Origin: Elusimicrobia bacterium RIFCSPLOWO2_01_FULL_59_12
GTDB taxonomy: Bacteria > Elusimicrobiota > Elusimicrobia > 2-01-FULL-59-12
Assembly (NCBI GenBank): GCA_001800075.1
Contig: MGUR01000021.1
Location: 1-11,747 of the forward strand
Direction: 5' to 3'
DNA: 11,747 nt
Shown: positions 1 through 5,800 of the stretch, in pieces
Position numbering within the stretch: the first letter of the stretch is position 1
Layout: the number at the start of each line of letters is the position of its first letter
Position numbers and translations under genes: made by a program
The notes under the pieces: model-generated
Seen by the model: the letters and a program-made list of their open reading frames with translations, nothing else
Database searches by the model: none
What the model was told of the DNA's origin: nothing

Positions 1-555
1 CGCGTTGCGCAAAAGCGTTTCGATGCGCTCGCCGTCCTTGGGATAAACGCTCATGCCCACGTGCGTGCTGACATGCAGTTCCTCGTCCTCGCACGTGAAT
101 GGGGCGTGAAGGCTTTGAATGATGTTGTGCCCTAAGGTTTCCGCCTCCGCCCGGCCGCCGATCTCCTGAAAAATAAGGAACTCGTCCCCGCCCAGACGGG
201 ACAGGACGCCATGGGAGTTGACGCAGGCCGTGAGCCGCTGGGCGACCTGCTGCAGCAAGAGGTCGCCCATGGCATGGCCGAAGGTATGGTTGATGACTTT
301 GAGACCGTCCAGATCCAAAAAAACGACAGCGACCAGCCGGCCGGATGTCTTGGCGGCCAGGATCGACTCTCGCAGCCGCGCGTCATAAAACACGCGCGTG
401 GACAGCCCGGTGAGCGGATCCGCCGGAAACGCGGTATCTTTCCCGTCGTCCCCGCGAACGCGGGGACCCAGAGACTTTTTTGAACTGGATTCCCGCTTTC
501 GCGGGAATGACGAGGATGAGCTCATACCGCTAATAGTCTTAGTAGAAATCGTCAT
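1..555 (-). CDS. Diguanylate cyclase, GGDEF domain (partial, C-terminus off the left edge)
   Basis: This gene would make the second messenger c-di-GMP from two GTP. The minus strand is open for 185 codons from an ATG at 555; the next in-frame stop upstream is at 655-657. From about residue 45 it reads DPLTGLSTRVFYDARL, then VVFLDLDGLKVINHTFGHAMGD, then SRLGGDEFLIF with GGDEF at residues 122-126, and finally HVGMSVYPKDGERIETLL close to the edge. That is the full order of GGDEF landmarks with the metal- and GTP-binding residues intact. The RxxD inhibitory site normally just upstream of GGDEF is absent (NSHG instead), so product inhibition is not expected. The first ~40 residues are low-complexity and come partly from a palindromic repeat, so no N-terminal sensor is seen. 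A weak AGGA lies just before the ATG; the ATG at 525 is an alternative start. It diverges from the DsbA-like gene across 44 bp. A possible minus-strand -10 (TATAAA) lies near 606-611. Confident as a GGDEF protein; activity is inferred. Confidence 0.9.
   Translation of the reverse strand, partial: MTISTKTISGMSSSSSFPRKRESSSKKSLGPRVRGDDGKDTAFPADPLTGLSTRVFYDARLRESILAAKTSGRLVAVVFLDLDGLKVINHTFGHAMGDLLLQQVAQRLTACVNSHGVLSRLGGDEFLIFQEIGGRAEAETLGHNIIQSLHAPFTCEDEELHVSTHVGMSVYPKDGERIETLLRNA
445..511. repeat. Palindromic dispersed repeat, translated inside the GGDEF gene
   Basis: Two 27-nt arms at 445-471 and 485-511 are inverted copies of each other, with four mismatches around a 13-nt spacer. Each arm is itself a hairpin around CCCGCGAANGCGGG. 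The sequence matches the GTCATTCCCGCG...GCGGGAATCCAG class of repeat found scattered in many bacterial genomes. On the minus strand it is read as SFPRKRESSSKKSLGPRVRG, the usual translated signature of this repeat when it lands in a gene. It supplies much of the N-terminal leader of the cyclase and may have displaced the original start or sensor region. Confidence 0.85.
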
Positions 556-599
556 ATCCTGCAAGGTGTTTTTTTCCGGAAGCAAGGAGCCCCAAAATT

Positions 600-1244
600 T
601 TGTTTTATATACCCGTGGCTCCCAATGCAAAGCGTATCGTAGCCGGCGTGATTCTTACGGTCATTCCGATTGTCTGCGTTTACCAGGTCAAGCAAACGAC
701 CTGGGGGACATTCATGGCCACGCCGAAGGCGCGCCAGAAGGGGGATCTCGGGGCGCCGGTCCTGATCGTGGAGTATTCCGATTTCCAATGCCCCATGTGC
801 GCGAGCATCCAGCCTGACCTGAAGAGAATGCTCGACTCTTATGTTGGGAAAGTCCGTCTGGCTTTCAAGCATTTTCCATTGACGCGCATCCACAAGAACG
901 CCATGCCGGCCGCCACGGCCGCCGAATGCGCGGCGCGGCAGGACAAATTCTGGCCTTACCAGGACCGCCTGTTTCAGACGCAGCATACCTGGGCCGCCCT
1001 CGCGGATCCCACCACCGTTTACATGGCGCTGGCGCGGGAAGTCCGGCTGGACGTCGATCGATTTCGCGCTTGCTATGCGGACCCCGCGACAGAAACCGCG
1101 ATCGCACTGGACCGGAAGGAAGGTCTGGCCCGGCAGATCGGCTCGACCCCCACGGTCTTCATCGGCGATGAACGGCTGGTCGGCCCGGTGATCCAGACCG
1201 ACGGCGCGCGAATGATCGAAAGAGAACTCCGGAGAAAAAAATGA
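600..1244 (+). CDS. Membrane-anchored DsbA-like thioredoxin (thiol-disulfide oxidoreductase)
   Basis: This is a 214-residue extracytoplasmic thiol-disulfide exchange protein of the DsbA/Thioredoxin_4 family. Residues 13-28 form a single hydrophobic signal anchor (IVAGVILTVIPIVCVY). The thioredoxin fold starts at about residue 50 with VLIVEYSDFQCPMC, giving a CPMC active site at C64-C67. The helical insertion runs FKHFPLTRIHKNAMPAATAA. The conserved cis-proline is P184 in GSTPTVFIGDERLVGP, where the family expects it. Start: GGAG at 586-589 lies 10 nt before a TTG at 600, which I prefer; a GTG at 615 would also keep the anchor but sits far from the ribosome site. A MauE/DoxX-like gene follows 107 bp downstream on the same strand, and such membrane proteins are often paired with periplasmic thioredoxins, so joint electron or disulfide transfer is likely. 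The substrate is unknown. Confidence 0.88.
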   Translation: MFYIPVAPNAKRIVAGVILTVIPIVCVYQVKQTTWGTFMATPKARQKGDLGAPVLIVEYSDFQCPMCASIQPDLKRMLDSYVGKVRLAFKHFPLTRIHKNAMPAATAAECAARQDKFWPYQDRLFQTQHTWAALADPTTVYMALAREVRLDVDRFRACYADPATETAIALDRKEGLARQIGSTPTVFIGDERLVGPVIQTDGARMIERELRRKK

Positions 1245-1250
1245 GAAAAG

Positions 1251-1336
1251 GCGTGGCAAGGTGGTAACGTGGTAAGGAATTTAGATCAATCAGTTGCGTT
1301 ACCACTTTATCACATTACCACGTTACCACGTCACGC
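1251..1336. repeat. Octamer-periodic inverted repeat (GTGGTAAC units)
   Basis: The left arm at 1261-1276 holds two 8-bp units of the form GTGGTAAN. The right arm at 1298-1329 holds four reverse-complement units of the form NTTACCAC, at 1298, 1306, 1314 and 1322, one of them degenerate (TTTATCAC). The innermost perfect pairing is 15 bp, between 1261-1275 and 1315-1329, and GCGTG/CACGC at 1251-1255 and 1332-1336 extends it outward. The element fills most of the gap between the thioredoxin and MauE-like genes. As RNA it would form a strong hairpin and could modulate expression of the downstream gene; it lacks the T-tract of an intrinsic terminator. Confidence 0.85.
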
Positions 1337-1351
1337 TAAGAGTCACGAACA

Positions 1352-1807
1352 ATGAATCCCCAGCAAATCATTTGTCTTTTCGCTCGATTGATCGTTGGCG
1401 GAGTATTGATATACGCCGGTTTTTCAAAGGCCGTCACGCCCGGCGCGGAATTCGCCGCCGCGCTGGCGGCCTACAAGTTTCTGCCTTCCGCATTTCTCTC
1501 GCCCGTCGCTAAGATATGGCCCTGGGCCGAACTGTTCACGGGGACCTATCTGGTGTTCGGGTTTTACACCCCCCTGTTCGCCCGGGTCGCCGCCGGGATG
1601 TTTGGGGTATTTTTAACGGTGCTGGTTTCCGCCCTGGCGCGCGGCATCGATCCCGGATCGTGCGGCTGTTTTGGGCTTGGCCTGTCCCTGTCGCTGGGCG
1701 GGTCTATTGCCCTGGACTCCGCATTGCTCGTCATGTCTTTCCTCCTCATATACCTGGCCAAAAAACCCCTGCCCTTCTCGACGGACGCCTGGATTGCAAA
1801 AACATGA
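1352..1807 (+). CDS. MauE/DoxX-like integral membrane protein
   Basis: This is a 151-residue four-helix membrane protein of the MauE/DoxX superfamily. Predicted spans lie at about residues 7-24 (ICLFARLIVGGVLIYAGF), 48-66 (WPWAELFTGTYLVFGFY), 70-91 and 112-135. The diagnostic feature is GSCGCFG, with C104 and C106, placed after the third span as in MauE-type proteins. MauE is known from methylamine-dehydrogenase maturation, where it acts with the thioredoxin-like MauD in disulfide formation. Here no mau structural genes are visible, and the partner is presumably the DsbA-like gene immediately upstream. The ATG at 1352 is preceded by a weak AAGAG at 1339-1343. The last 13 codons (PLPFSTDAWIAKT) recur in altered form after the vapC gene at 2606, so the present 3' end may be a product of the cassette insertion. 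Confidence 0.82.
   Translation: MNPQQIICLFARLIVGGVLIYAGFSKAVTPGAEFAAALAAYKFLPSAFLSPVAKIWPWAELFTGTYLVFGFYTPLFARVAAGMFGVFLTVLVSALARGIDPGSCGCFGLGLSLSLGGSIALDSALLVMSFLLIYLAKKPLPFSTDAWIAKT
1766..1804 (+). repeat. Direct repeat copy 1, last codons of the MauE-like gene
   Basis: The stretch starting CCCCTGCCCTTCTCG at 1766 recurs 840 bp downstream at 2606-2644. The first 27 nt differ at one base, and overall 34 of 39 bases match. A second, shorter echo (CGGACGCC...AAAAACA..CTGATTT) occurs just after the stop, at 1811-1838. The two copies bracket the vapBC cassette, suggesting that the cassette entered at or near this gene's 3' end. The divergence implies an old event. Confidence 0.75.
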
Positions 1808-1846
1808 GGCCGGACGCCCTTTAAAAACAACCTGATTTCTGAGCCC

Positions 1847-1904
1847 AAAATTGAGTTTTACACGCCTTGAGCAGGAATACAAGCCAAATTTCAGTTTTAC
1901 ATGC
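1847..1904 (+). repeat. Imperfect direct repeat upstream of vapB
   Basis: Two 19-nt copies start at 1847 (AAAATTGAGTTTTACACGC) and 1886 (AAATTTCAGTTTTACATGC). They match at 16 of 19 positions and are offset by 39 bp, close to four helical turns. They sit on one face of the DNA upstream of the vapB promoter. This would fit binding sites for the antitoxin-toxin complex, but no operator consensus is recognised, and they could equally be remnants of a dispersed repeat. Confidence 0.5.
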
Positions 1905-1920
1905 TAAAAGATAAAAAAAC

Positions 1921-1956
1921 TTGAAAAAAGACATCTTAGCTGTTATACTCGCTTCA
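1921..1956 (+). promoter_or_regulatory. Sigma-70 promoter of vapBC, probably leaderless
   Basis: TTGAAA at 1921-1926 and TATACT at 1944-1949 are separated by exactly 17 bp, a near-consensus housekeeping promoter. The expected transcription start, about 7 nt after the -10 box, falls on the A of the vapB ATG at 1956. There is no ribosome-binding sequence in the 5 nt between them, so the mRNA is predicted to be leaderless. Confidence 0.7.
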
Positions 1957-2183
1957 TGGAAACGACTTTGACAGAACGAGGACAGACCGCCATACCGGCC
2001 CGAATACGGAAGCGATTTGGAATGAAACCAGGCCAAAAACTGGTCTGGGTTGAGGATGGGAAAGCGATTTACATCCTTCCTGTAGCCAAAGACCCCATTG
2101 GTGCTTTCCGAGGATCCTCAAAAGGAAGCGGCCTGACGGAAACCCTGCTGCGATCCCGCCAAGAAGATGCCCGTCCCATCTAA
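1956..2183 (+). CDS. vapB: AbrB/SpoVT-type antitoxin (VapB-like)
   Basis: This 75-residue protein has the swapped-hairpin AbrB/MazE DNA-binding fold in residues 1-48. It reads ETTLTERGQTAIPARIRKRF then GMKPGQKLVWVEDGKAIYI, the standard beta-loop pattern of this family. The C-terminal ~25 residues (GAFRGSSKGSGLTETLLRSR) would be the toxin-binding tail. It overlaps the PIN-domain toxin gene by 17 nt, the tight coupling typical of toxin-antitoxin operons. The antitoxin would neutralise the toxin and, as a complex, repress the promoter at 1921. The region is visibly richer in A/T than its flanks and is bracketed by a direct repeat, both consistent with horizontal arrival. Confidence 0.88.
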   Translation: METTLTERGQTAIPARIRKRFGMKPGQKLVWVEDGKAIYILPVAKDPIGAFRGSSKGSGLTETLLRSRQEDARPI

Positions 2184-2598
2184 GCAACCCAAGATCTTTG
2201 TTTTGGACACCTCGGCGTTGTTGTCTCTGAGGGAAGATGAAGCCGGGGCGGATGCCGTTGAGCAGGTCCTGCGAGAGGCCGGACCTAAGAATCGCGTCTT
2301 TGTGTGCTTTATATCGCTGATGGAATTCTTTTACGTTCTCTATCAGAAGCACGGCGAAACCGAGGCGCGACGGGGGTATTTAGAACTTAAACAGCTGCCG
2401 CTTCGCGTCATCGAAAGCGACGAAGAGCTCGGACTCATCGCCGCGCAAATAAAGGCCACAACAAAATTGTCGGTCGCCGATGCATGGATCGCCGCCACAA
2501 CGGAACGCCTGCATGGGACGCTCATCCACAAAGATCCCGAATTCGAACCCCTCAAAGAACGCATTAGCCTGGCCCCTCTTCCATACAAAAATCCATAA
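2167..2598 (+). CDS. vapC: PIN-domain ribonuclease toxin (VapC-like)
   Basis: This is a 143-residue PIN-domain protein, a normal length for VapC toxins, which are Mg-dependent RNases that inhibit translation. The acidic catalytic set is complete: D14 in FVLDTSALLS, E53 in ISLMEFFYVLY, D105 in LSVADAWIAA and D123 in IHKDPEFEPL. The motif SVADAWIAA followed by LIHKDPEFE is a close family match. The ATG at 2167 lies inside the antitoxin gene, with AAGAAG immediately before it; translation is probably coupled. No terminator follows. Instead, 8 nt past the stop there is a relic of the MauE-like gene's 3' end. The RNA target cannot be read from the sequence. Confidence 0.92.
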   Translation: MPVPSKQPKIFVLDTSALLSLREDEAGADAVEQVLREAGPKNRVFVCFISLMEFFYVLYQKHGETEARRGYLELKQLPLRVIESDEELGLIAAQIKATTKLSVADAWIAATTERLHGTLIHKDPEFEPLKERISLAPLPYKNP

Positions 2599-2605
2599 AG
2601 ATTAC

Positions 2606-2650
2606 CCCCTGCCCTTCTCGGCGGACGCCTGGGCATCAAAAACAGGCTGA
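2606..2650 (+). pseudogene. Relic of the MauE-like gene 3' end (direct repeat copy 2)
   Basis: In frame from 2606 this reads PLPFSADAWASKTG then a stop, against PLPFSTDAWIAKT then a stop at the true gene end. Ten of the 13 shared residues agree, and the DNA agrees at 34 of 39 positions. There is no upstream reading frame or start, so it is not a gene. It is best explained as the former 3' end of the MauE-like gene, or of a relative, left behind when the vapBC cassette inserted or recombined here. Confidence 0.65.
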
Positions 2651-2759
2651 TTTTTAGAAGCATTCCAACCTAGATTAATTAACAGAATCGTAACAATCGA
2701 TTAATCCCCCCGTAACACTGGGCCGTTATACTCACCTGGGGTCTTTTTACCCTAATTCC
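2651..2759 (+). promoter_or_regulatory. Putative promoter region of the giant gene
   Basis: A TATACT -10 box lies at 2727-2732 inside GTTATACTC, the same 9-mer found at the vapB promoter. No good -35 is seen at 17 bp; TTAATC at 2701-2706 would need a 20-bp spacer. Upstream there is a loose direct repeat, GATTAAT followed by CGTAACA, at 2673-2695 and 2699-2717, possibly an activator site, which would suit a weak -35. No Shine-Dalgarno sequence precedes the ATG at 2760. This is a plausible but unproven assignment. Confidence 0.4.
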
Positions 2760-2837
2760 ATGCATCAAATCACAAAAAAAGCCTTAGCGACCGCTATCTC
2801 GCTTTCCTTATTGTGGACTTCCGGCGCGGCTGAAGCG
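2760..2837 (+). other. Signal peptide of the giant protein
   Basis: The first 26 residues have two lysines (K6, K7), a hydrophobic core (ALATAISLSLLW) and an Ala-Glu-Ala cleavage site after A26. This fits Sec export and supports the ATG at 2760 as the true start even without a Shine-Dalgarno sequence. Confidence 0.85.
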
Positions 2838-5800
2838 GCGCTGGAATCCACGCGCACGCCCCCCGCCAAATCTCCCGAACTGGAATGGGCCCCGCCGGCC
2901 GCGCTGGGCAGAATCACAGATCACTACAACGGCGATAACTCGATAACTGGATTACTGGATAACAAGGAGTCCGGTCATCCGGTCGTCCAGGCGTCCGATC
3001 ACCTGCCATTAGTCATTCTCATCCAAGATCTGCACGTTCACTACGGGGTCCAAAGGAACATCGCTGGAATCCTCGAATCCCTCGCTAAGAAGCTCGGGAA
3101 AGGCGACGCGGGGACGCGGGGACACGGAGACACGGAGAACACTTCGGATTCGCCATCTCCCCGCGTCCCCGCGTCCCCGCGTCTGCCGTTCGCTCTGGCC
3201 GTGGAAGGCGCATCCGGACCCATCGATTCCTCCGTGATGGCCCTTTTCCCGGATCCGAAAATCAAACAGGAAGCGGCCGATTACCTGATGCGGGAAGGCG
3301 AGCTGACCGGCGCCGAATATTTCGCCGTGATGCGCGGCCTCCCCCGGGCGCTGACCGGCGCGGAGGATCTGCGCTACTACACCATCCACCGGAACCTCTT
3401 CCGCAAAACCCTGGCCGACCGCAGCCGGCTGGTGCGCGCCCTCCGGGCGATTCAATCGGACATCCGGCCCCTGCGGAAAAAGCTCTATTCGTCCGTGGTC
3501 CGGAAGATCCAATCCAAAATCGACGCTTTCGATCAAGGCGCCCTTCCGCCTGGAGAGTACATCGATTATCTCGCTTCTCTGGCGAGCGCCTACCAACTGC
3601 CGCTGCAGGTGGGTTATCCGCACCTGGCCCGGTTCCTGCAAAACCCCCGCGGCGGCCATGAAACCGACTTCGACAAGATTTTCCATGAAGGCGGCGAGCT
3701 GGCTTTCCGGCTGAAGCTGGCCAACGCCGAATCCCGCCAGGAAAAAGACCTGATCCACGTGGAGCGCGACCTGGCCCTGCTCCTGCGCGTCGCCGACCTC
3801 CGCGCCACCGAGCTCGAAGTCCGGGATTTCGGCCCCCGGCTCAATCAGTTTATGGCGCTCGCGGACTCGCTGCTAGATAACCGGATAACCGGAATACCGG
3901 ATGACCAGAAAAATTCAGGTCATCCAGTTATCCAGTCACCCAGTCATCTCCGCCAATTGATTTCCTCCTCCATCGATTACTACGTCATGGCTCTCATGCG
4001 GAATAAGCCGCTGGTGGAAAATACGCTGGCGCTGATTCCGCCGGCGCCCGCAGGTCGGTCCGCCACACTGCCGGCGGACCACCAGCCACTGCGCCCAGCT
4101 ATAGCTGTGCTTGTGGCTGGTGGTTTCCACACCGCGCCCATCGCCCAGATGCTCCGCGAAAAGAACATCAGCTACCTCGTCATCACTCCCGCGGTGGACA
4201 AGCTCGCCGAGGCCGACCATGAACTCTACGTCAAACGGCTGAGCGGAAAACTCCTGACCGAAGAAGAGATTTTGGCGGCCGGGCGCGACAAGACGTCGAA
4301 ACTGGCGCGCGGCATCAAGGGGCCGGACCCCTTCTCGACGCTGGATCTGGCCCCGTTGGCCAAGCTTTGGCCTTTTCGCCGTCGGCACGACGGCCTCTCC
4401 GCGGGGATCGGGATCGTAACGAGCCGGAAGTTCCTGACCACCGCTTTCGTCGTCGGCTTCGTGCTGTCAGCGAGTCCATCCTACGCCGACTACTTTCCCG
4501 CCTTCAAAGAGCTCATCGCCCCGCTGTCCTACCAATCGGACGACACGCTCAAGTGGCTGGCCGCCGGAGCCATCGGGATGGCGGCATTGTCCGCGGGCAA
4601 GCGTCCGGGCGATAAATCTCCGCAAGGATTATTTGAGGGGCTGGAGCCTTACGAAGCCGTTTTAGCGCGGATCCCAGCGGGACGACTAAAAGAGGACCCG
4701 AGATCGCTGATCAAAAAAGCCGTCGAGCGATACGGCGCGGAAACCCTGGTTCAATACCAGGCCGGCCTGCGGAAAATGAGCGAGGAACAACTTGAACGAG
4801 AATTTGACAGGCTGGCGGCGGATGCCCCATCGCGGTTCACCCACGGCCCCCGATCCGTTCAATCCCTGCGCGAATGGCTGCGGAGCGATTATCACCTGGT
4901 GCACACGCCCGTGACGGTGGCGCAGACAGCCGCCGGTTCAGAAAATGCGGCCAGAGAGGCCGCATTCCTCGCCGTAGTTTTTGATTTACGGGACCCCGCC
5001 CCCCCCTCCGCCCAGGAGGCTACGGAGGGCGCCCCGCCAAGCGAACCCGGAGGGCCGGCCGGACGCGGGGGATCGAGTTTGGGAAAAGTTTCAGTTATCG
5101 CTGTGACCGCGCTCGCCGGGATCGCATTGCTCGCCGCTTTATTCCTTCCAATCCTCATCACCGGACACATCCCACCGGTAGCCCAGGAGGCGCTGAACCA
5201 TTGGCCGTCGCTTCAGACCTTTCTTTTCGGCGGGCTGGCTGGCGGCAAATTGCTCATGGCGATGTCGCCGGGGACCCCAGGCCGCGAATCCGCCGCCGCT
5301 GCCATCACGGGGTTTCGACAGAATTTGTCCGAGCAGTATGGACACAAAGCCCCCCGCGATCTTCGGTCATTTCCTCGAGCTAACCACGCGCGCGTTGTGA
5401 CCGACGGTGACATTGAGACGTCGTTGAATCGTATACCCCCTTATCTATTCAAGTATCTCGGGTTGAATGTCATGCGTTCCGTGCCAGCCGACCGCAATCA
5501 GATCTCAGCCTCCGCCGTCTCCTGCGCTGCAGCTTCCCTGAGGGACAATAGAACGGGGCTAAATCGTTTTCTTAGCGTTATCAATATTGATGATGTTCCT
5601 TCACATCTCATCGATTTCTATGTGACGGTTACCGTACACACCGTTAACGAGGCTGCCATAATAAAAAGCCGCATCCTCCCGCCGACCCTTGAATCCGCGC
5701 GCGAGGTGAGTCGCTTTGCTCTGCTTCATGAGATCGGTGAACTCCTCTGGACGACCCTGGAAGAAACTGAAAGAGCAGCTTGGACCCGACTGTATCGCCA

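Larger units (their letters stand above)
3003..4229 (+). other. TIKI/TraB/ChaN-like module of the giant protein
   Basis: Residues 82-490. The opening strand LPLVILIQDLHVHYGVQRNI carries D90, H92 and H94. LPFALAVEGASGP supplies E149, and a late strand AVLVAGGFHTAPI ends in H457. An early acidic/His strand, a buried 'VEG' glutamate and a late 'GGFH' strand are the layout of the TIKI/TraB/EreA-ChaN superfamily, whose members include Wnt-cleaving TIKI proteases and the heme-binding lipoprotein ChaN. The middle is long and helical. Two translated repeats, at residues 116-142 and 373-397, are inserted inside it. Fold assignment is by motif only; protease, esterase and heme-binding roles are all open. 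Confidence 0.5.

Noticed and set aside
552..1259. Open frame of 235 codons on the minus strand opposite the DsbA-like gene
   Set aside because: It is the antisense of a well-supported thioredoxin gene, has no recognisable domain and overlaps it almost completely.
1251..1336. Rho-independent terminator after the thioredoxin gene
   Set aside because: A strong hairpin exists but no T-tract follows, and the same architecture recurs inside coding sequence, so it is better described as a repeat.
3105..3183. CRISPR-like short tandem repeats
   Set aside because: The units are 8 bp with no spacers and are arranged as an inverted repeat, unlike a CRISPR array; no cas genes are visible.
3009..3758. 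Open frame of 249 codons on the minus strand within the giant gene
   Set aside because: It mirrors the TIKI/ChaN-like coding sequence, crosses a palindromic repeat and shows no protein family features. High GC makes long antisense frames common here.
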